A stretch of DNA of 64,000 nucleotides from contig CAYYYS010000001.1 of assembly GCA_964476155.1 (NCBI GenBank), forward strand, positions 186,001 to 250,000, in the 5' to 3' direction. Under the pieces are notes generated by a model. The model worked only from the letters and a program-made list of their open reading frames with translations. It had not been told where the DNA came from and made no database searches. The position numbers and the translations under genes are program-made. Numbering within the stretch: the first letter of the stretch is position 1; the number at the start of each line of letters is the position of its first letter. The stretch comes from JAHIYU01 sp964476155. Its GTDB lineage: Bacteria; Krumholzibacteriota; Krumholzibacteriia; LZORAL124-64-63. Below are positions 8,894 through 16,118 of this stretch, piece after piece.

Positions 8894-10020
8894 GTCCGCA
8901 CCTCGCCGCGACGCCCGGCTACTTCGGCGAACAGGTCCAGGGATTCGCTCGCGCACCGGTCCCAGTCGAAGGTGGCGGACCAGGCGCGGGCCGCGTTGCT
9001 GTAGGCGGACCAGCGGTCGGTGTCGCGCAGCAGATCCAGGGCGGCGTCGGCCATGGCCTTGTCGTCTCCGTAGGGCACCAGTCGCCCGGTCTCACCGTCG
9101 CGCACGGAATCGCGCAGACCGGGCCGATCGCTGGCCACCACGGGCAGGCCGCAGGCGTTGGCTTCGATAACGGTGAGGCCCCAGCCCTCCTTGGGGCTTG
9201 GGTTCAGGAAGACGCGCGCGCGGTGTAGAGCCGCGGTCAAAGCTTCTTCGTCGAGGAAGCCGGCGAACTCGACCGCGCCCACCAACCCGCGACGGACAAC
9301 CTCGGCCCGCAGGCGTTTCTCGTCGGGCCCGCGTCCCATGATCATCATACGGGCGGCGGGGATCTCGGCGTGAATACGAGCAAAGGCGCGCACCGCCACG
9401 TCGAGACTCTTGTAGCGTCGCAGCCGGCTCCAGGTCACCACCAGCGGCGGGTCGTCGCGCGGTGGCGGATCGTCCAGGGTCAGGCGCGCGTGGTCGATGC
9501 CGCAGTAGATGCTGCGGACACGGTCGGCCGACAGGCCGCGGGCGATCAGGTCATCGCGTGTCGATGGGCTGATGACCTCGAAAACCACGTTTTTGTAGAG
9601 CCACGCCAGGGGTCGCTCGGCCGCCCACACGTAGGTGGCCAGTACGGGGTTGGCCTCGCGGAAAACAGTGGCGCCGAACAGGTGCGGCACCACGGCCAGC
9701 ACGGGTACGTCACCGGCGTACAGGGGCGTGTAGAAGGGGATCTTGTTGATGTCCTCGATGAGCAGGTCGTAATCGTGCCGGCGCAGCAGACCACGCACTA
9801 CCCAGGGTAGGACGAAGTTGGCAACGGCCCAGTGGCCATGTCGATGGATGGTGATGCCGTCGATGGTCTCGCGAGCGGGCGCGTCGGCCCGACCGGACAC
9901 GACCAGATCAACCTCGTGGCCGGCGACCACGGCGCGCTTGAGGATCTCGTGGAGATGAATCTCGGCGCCACCCCCCAGGGGGTCGCGGATATCGCGCCAG
10001 TTGACGGCCAGGATCTTCAA
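8890..10020 (-). CDS. GT4 family glycosyltransferase (GT-B fold)
   Basis: 376 residues. The N-terminal Rossmann half begins MKILAVNWRDIRDPLGGGAE, where the GGGAE loop is typical of GT4 acceptor domains. The C-terminal donor domain has VVTWSRLRRYKSLDVAVRAF, the MIMGRGPDEKRL strand and the EGWGLTVIEANACGLPVVAS donor-binding motif with its E-x7-E pair. It would transfer a sugar retaining anomeric configuration, most likely in exopolysaccharide or O-glycan assembly; the substrate cannot be told. It is coupled by a 4-bp overlap to the UPF0104 gene downstream and lies 10 bases after the methyltransferase gene. Confidence 0.88.
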   Translation of the reverse strand: MKILAVNWRDIRDPLGGGAEIHLHEILKRAVVAGHEVDLVVSGRADAPARETIDGITIHRHGHWAVANFVLPWVVRGLLRRHDYDLLIEDINKIPFYTPLYAGDVPVLAVVPHLFGATVFREANPVLATYVWAAERPLAWLYKNVVFEVISPSTRDDLIARGLSADRVRSIYCGIDHARLTLDDPPPRDDPPLVVTWSRLRRYKSLDVAVRAFARIHAEIPAARMMIMGRGPDEKRLRAEVVRRGLVGAVEFAGFLDEEALTAALHRARVFLNPSPKEGWGLTVIEANACGLPVVASDRPGLRDSVRDGETGRLVPYGDDKAMADAALDLLRDTDRWSAYSNAARAWSATFDWDRCASESLDLFAEVAGRRGEVRT

Positions 10021-10030
10021 GCAGCATCCC

Positions 10031-10804
10031 CTATTTGGTTATGATGACCCCGATGGTCATCATCGTATACAGGGCCCACCGCTCTTCGCGATTCGCCTCC
10101 CGCCAACGGGCCAGGGCTCGTCCCACCGGCGGGATCGGGTCCGGGTACATGGGGAGCTTCAAGCCCAGCCGCGTCAGTGTCAACTTGCGAACGGCGCGGT
10201 ACCACAGACCGGGCACCATCCAGTCGCCGTAGGTGCGCACCACGCGGCCGCCGGCATCGACCGCCACCTGTTCCAGTTCAGCCGGCGTGAACTGCGTTTC
10301 CCAGCCGGCGAACCAGCGACCCATGGCGATCAGGGTCTGCTTGCCGACCGTGTAGTAGTGCCAGGTCTGGGGCACGTCGACCAGCAGGTGGCCGCCGGGC
10401 TTGAGCACGCGCAGATCCTCGCGCAGCAGGGGCAGCGGATCACGGAAGTGTTCGAGCAGTCCCTGGTGAAAGACGATATCGAAACTGTCGTCCGGGAAGG
10501 GCTTGTCCAGGGCGTCGCCCCCGACGGGTTGAACGGCGACACCGGTCTCGGCGGCGACTTGGGCGGTCAGCGCCAGCGAGCCGGGCACGTAGTCGAGGGT
10601 CCAGACCTCGGCGCCGGCCTTGGCCAGGGCGACCGCGTCGCGACCCGAGCCCGCGCCCACTTCCAGGACCCGCTTGCCGGCGGGATCGCCCACCGCGAAG
10701 AGCTCGCGCACGATCCGTCCGTCGTTGCCGTAGACGTCCTCGAGGCTGAGACGGTCGGCCTCGTCCCAGAAATCCTGCCAGTGTCGGCGCTCGGACGATC
10801 TCAC
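10031..10804 (-). CDS. class I SAM-dependent methyltransferase
   Basis: 257 residues. Motif I is VLEVGAGSGRDAVALAKAGA near residue 48, followed by the acidic VWTLDYV turn that binds the SAM ribose. FDIVFHQGLLEHFRDPLPLL is motif IV of the Methyltransf_11/25 group, followed by LRVLKPGGHLLVDVPQ. The C-terminus is a less conserved, substrate-specific region with basic and hydrophobic stretches. It starts with an ATG that overlaps the nusB stop as ATGA, so it is translated downstream of the riboflavin/nusB operon and leads into the glycan genes. It may modify a sugar or lipid intermediate; the substrate is unknown. Confidence 0.85.
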   Translation of the reverse strand: MRSSERRHWQDFWDEADRLSLEDVYGNDGRIVRELFAVGDPAGKRVLEVGAGSGRDAVALAKAGAEVWTLDYVPGSLALTAQVAAETGVAVQPVGGDALDKPFPDDSFDIVFHQGLLEHFRDPLPLLREDLRVLKPGGHLLVDVPQTWHYYTVGKQTLIAMGRWFAGWETQFTPAELEQVAVDAGGRVVRTYGDWMVPGLWYRAVRKLTLTRLGLKLPMYPDPIPPVGRALARWREANREERWALYTMMTIGVIITK

Positions 10805-11244
10805 GACGGCTTCGTCTCCCCCGGTTCGGTCGGTGCGTCGGGCCGGGCGAGACGGGCGGCGCGATCCATCAGACCATTGATGAATTTGACCATTTTCTCG
10901 TCGCCGTAGAGCCGGGCCAGTTCGCAGGCTTCGTTCAGAACCACGTTGGTCGGCACATCCGGAGCGTAGCGCAGCTCGGCCAGGGCCAACCGGCAGATGG
11001 CGCGTTCGACCTGTCCCACCCGCGAGGGATCCCAGTTCTCCAGCAGGGCGTTGAGACTCTTGTCCAGGTCGTCGCGCTCACGCGCGATCAGGTCGGCCAA
11101 CGGGCGCACGAAGTCGGCTGTTTCGGCCGAGGCATCCCGTCGCTCCAACTGGTCATCGACACAATCCTGCAGATCCCCGCCGCCCACCGCCGCAGCATAG
11201 AGGGCCTGAACCAGCAGCTCGCGTCCCTTACGTCGTTTTCCCAA
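10801..11244 (-). CDS. nusB: transcription antitermination factor NusB
   Basis: 147 residues, normal for NusB, which binds boxA RNA with NusE (S10) to promote antitermination on rRNA operons. The N-terminal RRKGRELLVQALYAA matches the conserved R-A-xx-Q-LYA helix. The C-terminal half has IARERDDLDKSLNALLENWD, then ERAICRLALAELRY and NVVLNEACELARLYGDEKMVKFINGLMD. It follows ribH by 4 bases, the widespread ribH-nusB order, and overlaps the methyltransferase gene downstream by 4 bases. Confidence 0.95.
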   Translation of the reverse strand: MGKRRKGRELLVQALYAAAVGGGDLQDCVDDQLERRDASAETADFVRPLADLIARERDDLDKSLNALLENWDPSRVGQVERAICRLALAELRYAPDVPTNVVLNEACELARLYGDEKMVKFINGLMDRAARLARPDAPTEPGETKPS

Positions 11245-11248
11245 GAGA

Positions 11249-11722
11249 CTACCCTTCGTCTATCGTTTTCCAGAGATCGATCATCTCCAGAGCGGTCATG
11301 GCGGCATCGAACCCCTTGTTGCCGGCCTTGGTTCCCGCCCGCTCGATGGCCTGCTCCAAAGTGTCGGCGGTAATGATGCCATAGGCTACGGGCACGTCGG
11401 CGTCCAGGCTCACCTGGGCGATGCCCTTGGTGACTTCCGACGCGATGTACGCGAAGTGGGGCGTGTCGCCCTGGATCAGGCAGCCCAGACAGACGACCGC
11501 GGCGTAGCGCTTGGTGTCCACCAGACGCTTGGCGGCCATGGGAATCTCGAAGGCGCCCGGGACCCAGGCCGTATCGACGTTGTCCACGTCCACGCCATGA
11601 CGACGCAGGCAGTCCACCGCGCCGTCGACCAGTTCGCCGACCACGAAGTCATTGAAACGGCTGGCCACGATCGCGATCCGGTGATCGCCCGCCGTGAAAT
11701 CGCCGGTGAAGGTCTTGCCCAT
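11249..11722 (-). CDS. ribH: 6,7-dimethyl-8-ribityllumazine synthase
   Basis: 157 residues from the ATG at 11722, preceded by GGAGAGATGTG; a GTG one codon earlier is also possible. The enzyme condenses the pyrimidine diamine from RibD with dihydroxybutanone phosphate from RibBA to give lumazine. RIAIVASRFNDFVVGELVDGA, WVPGAFEIPMAAKRL and CLIQGDTPHFAYIASEVTKGI are all signature segments; the His in TPHFAYI is the general base. The start overlaps the ribBA stop by one base (TGATG), so the pair is translationally coupled. Confidence 0.96.
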   Translation of the reverse strand: MGKTFTGDFTAGDHRIAIVASRFNDFVVGELVDGAVDCLRRHGVDVDNVDTAWVPGAFEIPMAAKRLVDTKRYAAVVCLGCLIQGDTPHFAYIASEVTKGIAQVSLDADVPVAYGIITADTLEQAIERAGTKAGNKGFDAAMTALEMIDLWKTIDEG

Positions 11723-12978
11723 CACATCTCTCCTTCGACTTGGGTTTGGCCGGTGACATCACTCTCGAGATGTTCGAGCAGATGACCCAGCTTGTCCTTC
11801 TTGGTCTTCAGGTATTTCAGGTTCTTCTCGTTCGGCAACATTTCCAGCGGCACACGCGTGGACAATTCGAGGCCGTAGCCTTCGAGTCCCACGAGCTTGC
11901 GGGGATTGTTGGTCATCAGCTTGAGACGGCGCACGCCCAGGTCGCGCAGGATCTGGGCGCCGATGCCATAGTCGCGCAGATCATCGTCGAAGCCCAGGCG
12001 TTGGTTGGCCTCCACCGTGTCGGCGCCTTCGTCCTGCAACCGGTAGGCCTTGAGCTTGTTGATCAGGCCGATGCCGCGGCCCTCCTGACGCATGTAGAGC
12101 AGGACACCCTCGCCGACGCGCGCGATGGCCGACAGGGCCGCCTCGAGCTGTTCGCCGCAATCGCAGCGCAGGGAGTGGAAGAGATCGCCGGTCAGGCATT
12201 CGGAATGGACGCGCACCAGGGTGGGACGCTCGGGGTCGGGGTCACCCATGACCAGGGCCACGTGCTTGGCGTCGTCCACCGTCGTTTCGTAGGCCACCAT
12301 CCTGAAGTCGCCGAAGCGCGTCGGCATGGGGACCTCGACGGCGCGGGTCACCAACTGCTCGTGGGCGCGACGGTAGGCGATCAGGTCGGCGATCGAGACC
12401 AGCTTCAGGCCGAAGTGATCGGCGATCTCCCGCAGACGGGGCAGTCGGGCCATGGACCCGTCATCGTCCATGATCTCGCAGAGCAGGCCCGCGGGCTGCA
12501 GGCCGGCGAGGGTACAGAAATCGACCACGGCCTCGGTGTGGCCGGCGCGCTTGAGCACGCCGCCGGGCATGGCTTCCAGGGGGAAGATATGTCCCGGACG
12601 GACCAGGTCGTGGGCATCGGCCTCGGGGTCGGCGAGGATCTTGATGGTGCGGGCGCGGTCACCCGCCGAGATACCGGTGGTCACACCCTCGGCCGCATCC
12701 ACGGACACGGTGAAATGCGTCATCATGCGCGCCTCGTTGCGCGCCACCATGGGCGGCAGATCGAGTTCGCGGGCGTGCTCGCCCGTCACCGACACGCAGA
12801 TCAGGCCGCGGCCCTCCTTGCTGATGAAGTTCACCGCCTCGGGCGTGACGTGGTCCGCGGCCATGATGAAGTCGCCCTCGTTCTCGCGGTCTTCGTCGTC
12901 GACCACAACCACGATCTCGCCGGCGCGAATGGCGGCGATGGCTTCCTCTATCGTGTCGAGCTTGACGTTGTCGGACAT
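11722..12978 (-). CDS. ribBA: bifunctional 3,4-dihydroxy-2-butanone 4-phosphate synthase / GTP cyclohydrolase II
   Basis: 418 residues. The start at 12978 has GGAGAG upstream; the open frame extends 15 further codons that look non-coding. Residues 1-200 are the RibB part, with VVVDDEDRENEGDFIMAAD and the metal/substrate residues in ARMMTHFTVSVDA and RAGHTEAVVDF. Residues 205-400 are RibA: RVHSECLTGDLFHSLRCDCG carries the zinc cysteines, followed by LLYMRQEGRGIGLINKLKAY and LMTNNPRKLVGLEGYGL. It supplies both precursors of riboflavin. It lies 20 bases after ribE. Confidence 0.96.
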   Translation of the reverse strand: MSDNVKLDTIEEAIAAIRAGEIVVVVDDEDRENEGDFIMAADHVTPEAVNFISKEGRGLICVSVTGEHARELDLPPMVARNEARMMTHFTVSVDAAEGVTTGISAGDRARTIKILADPEADAHDLVRPGHIFPLEAMPGGVLKRAGHTEAVVDFCTLAGLQPAGLLCEIMDDDGSMARLPRLREIADHFGLKLVSIADLIAYRRAHEQLVTRAVEVPMPTRFGDFRMVAYETTVDDAKHVALVMGDPDPERPTLVRVHSECLTGDLFHSLRCDCGEQLEAALSAIARVGEGVLLYMRQEGRGIGLINKLKAYRLQDEGADTVEANQRLGFDDDLRDYGIGAQILRDLGVRRLKLMTNNPRKLVGLEGYGLELSTRVPLEMLPNEKNLKYLKTKKDKLGHLLEHLESDVTGQTQVEGEM

Positions 12979-12998
12979 TCTCTCTCCATTCGAAACGG

Positions 12999-13676
12999 TC
13001 ATCGACTGCGGCGGCGACGCCAACCGCGAGTCAGTATGCGATCCAGTGTCAAAGGGGCGGTCTTGTCACCCGCGGCGACGGCGCTCCGGGCCAGGGCTTC
13101 GCGAGCGCCGCCCTTGGCCAGGACATCGGCTTCGAGATTGACCCGCTCGCCCTTGCGGAGATCGCCGAAGCGGGTCTCGCCCAGGGTGTGCGGTATGAGG
13201 TTCACGGTGAAGGATCCCGTGTGGGGCTGTTCGTCGAGGGTGAGACTGACGCCGTTGACGGCCACCGACCCCTTGGGCAGCATCCAGCCGGCCAGTTCGG
13301 GCGGGTAGCCGATGGTCAGCATCAGTTGCTCACCGTTGCGTCGCGTGCCGGCGACGGTGCCCACGGCGTCCACGTGCCCCAGGACCAGATGGCCGCCTAG
13401 GCGATCGCCCGCGCGCAGGGCGGGTTCCAGGTGGACCCGACGACCGGCGCGCCAGCCGCCGATGGTAGTCACGCGCAGGGTCTCGGACACGGCATCGACG
13501 GTGACCCTGTCCCCCGTCAGATTCGTGACGGTGAGACAGACCCCGTCGGTGGCGAGGCTGTCGCCTACCGCCAGGTCTCCCGCGCACAGGGGCGCGCGCA
13601 GGGTCAGGTGCGTGATGTCGCCGCCGCGCTTCAACGACGTGACGGTCCCGATCTCGCGCACCAGTCCGGTGAACAT
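12999..13676 (-). CDS. ribE: riboflavin synthase, alpha subunit
   Basis: 225 residues, the usual size. The protein starts MFTGLVREIGTV, the invariant N-terminus that contributes to the active site. Two repeated lumazine-binding domains are visible: the first has GDSLATDGVCLTVTNL and VHLEPALRAGDRLGGHLVLGHVD, the second GSVAVNGVSLTLDE and FTVNLIPHTLGETRF with ERVNLEADVLAK. It dismutates two lumazines to riboflavin. It is one base after ribD and 20 bases before ribBA in the rib operon. The last 15 residues are Arg-rich, a local extension. Confidence 0.96.
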   Translation of the reverse strand: MFTGLVREIGTVTSLKRGGDITHLTLRAPLCAGDLAVGDSLATDGVCLTVTNLTGDRVTVDAVSETLRVTTIGGWRAGRRVHLEPALRAGDRLGGHLVLGHVDAVGTVAGTRRNGEQLMLTIGYPPELAGWMLPKGSVAVNGVSLTLDEQPHTGSFTVNLIPHTLGETRFGDLRKGERVNLEADVLAKGGAREALARSAVAAGDKTAPLTLDRILTRGWRRRRSR

Positions 13677-13677
13677 C

Positions 13678-14808
13678 TCAGGCCTCCTGTCGGTGTTCGT
13701 CCGACCCGGCCAGGCGCATGCGCGTGGCTGCGAAGTCGAGTCGATCCCAGGTCAGGACGGCATCCGCACCCGCACGCAGGGCGCGTGTCAGGACAAAGTC
13801 ACGAGCCGCGGGCAGGGTCGGCGCGACGGGCCAACCGGCCCCGTCGCCCAGCACCTTGGGCGCCACGAACTGCACCCAGCGATCCACGTGGCCGCCGGCG
13901 AGCATCGCGGCCGCGAGGGTCGGTCCGCCCTCGACCAACAACACGCACACGTTGCGGGCGTGGGCCCGGGCCAGCAGGTCGTCGAGATCCACATGGCCGT
14001 TGCTTTCGCGACAGGATACGACCTCGACGCCGGGTATGTCGGTGGGATTCGCGCCACAGAAAGCCAGGGCCCCTTCACGGCCCCAGGCCGCGACATGCGA
14101 CAGGGACGTGTCGACGCAGGCGGGACGCGGGTCGTCCTTGGGCGTGGGCGGATCGAGCGGTGCGCGCCGGCCGTCCAGGCGGGGCCGGTCGGCGGCAACC
14201 GTGCCCGCCCCCACCAGCACCATGTCGCTCCAGCGCCGTAGACGGCCCACCTCGGTGAGCGCCTCGTCGCCGGTCAGGTAGAAGACTTCGCCGGCGGGAT
14301 CGTCGGCCGGTGCGAAGCGGCCGTCCAGAGTCGTGGCGGTCTTTAGCAGAACGAAGGGACGCTTGAAACCATCGGTGACCACGAAGGGCCAGATCAATTT
14401 GAGACAACCACAGGCGAGAACGCCCAGGGTGACATCGATGCCGGCGGCCCGCACCACGTCGAGACCGCCACCGGCGACCGACGGGTTGGGATCGCGCACG
14501 CCGACGACCAATCCGGCAATGCCGCTGTCGGCGACTACCGGCGCGCAGGCGGACGTGCGGCCCTGGTGGTTGCAGGGTTCCAGGGTCACGTAGAGGGTGG
14601 CGCCACGGGCCCGATCACCGGCCTCTTCGAGGGCCACGATCTCGGCGTGGCGCGTACCCGGTCCACGATGGACACCCTGGCCGACGATCTCGCCGTCGCG
14701 CACGACTACCGCGCCCACCGGCGGGTTGGGCCAGGGGCGACCGATCAGGTCCTGTGCAGCCTTGTGGGCGATGGACATGAAGTGGGTATCTGAGACGCTG
14801 AACGCCAT
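13678..14808 (-). CDS. ribD: bifunctional pyrimidine deaminase / reductase
   Basis: 376 residues from the ATG at 14808; no strong ribosome binding site is visible. The open frame continues 38 codons upstream into the riboswitch, which is not plausible coding sequence. An ATG at 14778 is an alternative start. The N-terminal deaminase has PNPPVGAVVV, the zinc motif HAEIVALEEA and LEPCNHQGRTSAC. The C-terminal reductase has VLLKTATTLDGRFA and LVGAGTVAADRPRL. It carries out the second and third steps from GTP to riboflavin. It is the first gene of the rib operon and sits directly under the FMN riboswitch. Confidence 0.95.
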   Translation of the reverse strand: MAFSVSDTHFMSIAHKAAQDLIGRPWPNPPVGAVVVRDGEIVGQGVHRGPGTRHAEIVALEEAGDRARGATLYVTLEPCNHQGRTSACAPVVADSGIAGLVVGVRDPNPSVAGGGLDVVRAAGIDVTLGVLACGCLKLIWPFVVTDGFKRPFVLLKTATTLDGRFAPADDPAGEVFYLTGDEALTEVGRLRRWSDMVLVGAGTVAADRPRLDGRRAPLDPPTPKDDPRPACVDTSLSHVAAWGREGALAFCGANPTDIPGVEVVSCRESNGHVDLDDLLARAHARNVCVLLVEGGPTLAAAMLAGGHVDRWVQFVAPKVLGDGAGWPVAPTLPAARDFVLTRALRAGADAVLTWDRLDFAATRMRLAGSDEHRQEA

Positions 14809-14888
14809 CGTCGTGCAACCGTATTCTGTTTCGGAGGGGAGCAACAGGAAGGCGCGCCACCGGACACGTCCGGCGTACGCGTGGTTCC

Positions 14889-15015
14889 CAACTTCTCCCA
14901 TCCAGACTTTAACTGTCGGCACCGGAATTTCACCGATTCAGCCGATCCGACGCTGGGTCGGAAAGGGTCGCGGGCTGTAACCGCCGGTGGGGACTTTCAC
15001 CCCGCCCTGAAGTTG
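14889..15015 (-). promoter_or_regulatory. FMN riboswitch (RFN element)
   Basis: Read on the minus strand, the leader contains AGGGCGGGGTGAAAGTCCCC, CACCGGCGGTTACAGCCCGC, GAATCGGTGAAATTCCGGTG and CCGACAGTTAAAGTCTGGAT, the conserved RFN stems in order. The closing P1 helix pairs CAACTTC near 15015 with GAAGTTG near 14889. It lies 80 bases upstream of the ribD ATG. No U-tract follows, but CCCCTCC, complementary to a Shine-Dalgarno core, and a GCCGGAC/GTCCGGT hairpin lie between the aptamer and ribD. FMN therefore probably represses at translation rather than by early termination; this last point is inference. Confidence 0.95.
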
Positions 15016-15057
15016 CGATCGATCGGCGCGGTTTTCTCTCCACGCGATCCATAAAAA

Positions 15058-15084
15058 CGTATAAGGCTGTCGGGGGTGTGTCAA
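15058..15084 (-). promoter_or_regulatory. probable promoter of the rib operon
   Basis: On the minus strand a perfect TTGACA (15084-15079) is followed after 15 bases by TATACG (15063-15058). The predicted start of transcription lies about 35-40 bases upstream of the riboswitch P1 helix. The spacer is short, so the exact -10 hexamer is uncertain. Confidence 0.5.
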
Positions 15085-15107
15085 GGACGTCTACCCCGAT
15101 GCGGCTA

Positions 15108-16115
15108 TTAATCTTCCGCGAACAGGGCCCTTGAAAATTCCTCGGGATCGAATTCGGCGAAGTCCTCGGCGGTCTCGCCCACCCCCACGTATTTCACCGG
15201 CAGCCCCAGGGTTTCGGCGATGGCCACGACGATACCGCCCTTGGCCGTGCCGTCCAGCTTGGTCAGGACGAGTCCGTCCACGGGTACGGTCTCGGCGAAA
15301 ACCTTGGCCTGCTGCAGACCGTTCTGGCCCGTATTGGCGTCGACGACCAGCAGGGTTTCGGGGTCGCGATCGATCTTGCGGCGAATCACGCGGGCCACCT
15401 TGCCCAGTTCGTCCATCAGGCTGACCTTGGTATGCAGCCGACCGGCCGTATCCACGATGACCACGTCGGCGCCGCGGGATTCGGCCGCCGACAACGCGTC
15501 GAAGACCACGGCCGCCGCGTCGGCGCCCTGTCCCTGATGCACGCAATCCACACCCACGCGCTCGGCCCAGATCGAAAGCTGCTCGACGGCCGCGGCGCGG
15601 AAGGTATCCCCCGCGGCCAGCAGCACCGTTTGGCCCTCCTGCTTGAGGGCGTGGGCCAACTTGGCGATGGTCGTGGTCTTGCCGGTGCCGTTGACACCGA
15701 CCACGAAGATCACCCGCAGGTTGGACTGGGCCTCGGGTTCGGCCGCGGGCTGCGGATCGGCCTTCGCCTTGCCCTTCTTCTTCTTGCCGCCCTCGTCGAG
15801 CGCCTCGTCCCAGGACTTGACCTTCACTTTGGGCTTGGCCTCGGTAAGGATCTGATGGATGTCGGCGCGAATCACCTCGACCACCGACTCGAGGCTGGCG
15901 TCGCCGCCTTCCTCCTTGAGCCGCGTCTCGATGTTGCGGGTGATGCGCGTGCTGGCCTTGACGCCCAGGTCGGCGCCGATGAGCATCTCCTCGATCTCGT
16001 CGAGGGTTTCGGTGTCCAGCTTGACACGGCCCGAGAACAGGCTCCCCAACCGGCCGAACAACCCGTCGCGCGTCTTGCGCAGACCCCTGCGCAGTTTATC
16101 GAAGGCACCGAACAT
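15108..16115 (-). CDS. ftsY: signal recognition particle receptor FtsY
   Basis: 335 residues. The N domain occupies about residues 1-105. It is followed by an unusual charged linker rich in Lys and Ala/Pro (GGKKKKGKAKADPQPAAEPE) before the G domain. The GTPase motifs are VVGVNGTGKTTTIAKLAHAL (G1), AGDTFRAAAVEQL, VIVDTAGRLHTKVSLMDELG (G3), LTKLDGTAKGGIVVAIAETL (G4/G5) and KYVGVGETAEDFAEFDPEEF at the C-terminus. It docks ribosome-SRP complexes at the membrane; the partner RNA gene lies at 48070-48166. The ATG is 3 bases after the smc stop, so the two form one transcription unit. Confidence 0.96.
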   Translation of the reverse strand: MFGAFDKLRRGLRKTRDGLFGRLGSLFSGRVKLDTETLDEIEEMLIGADLGVKASTRITRNIETRLKEEGGDASLESVVEVIRADIHQILTEAKPKVKVKSWDEALDEGGKKKKGKAKADPQPAAEPEAQSNLRVIFVVGVNGTGKTTTIAKLAHALKQEGQTVLLAAGDTFRAAAVEQLSIWAERVGVDCVHQGQGADAAAVVFDALSAAESRGADVVIVDTAGRLHTKVSLMDELGKVARVIRRKIDRDPETLLVVDANTGQNGLQQAKVFAETVPVDGLVLTKLDGTAKGGIVVAIAETLGLPVKYVGVGETAEDFAEFDPEEFSRALFAED

Positions 16116-16118
16116 CGC

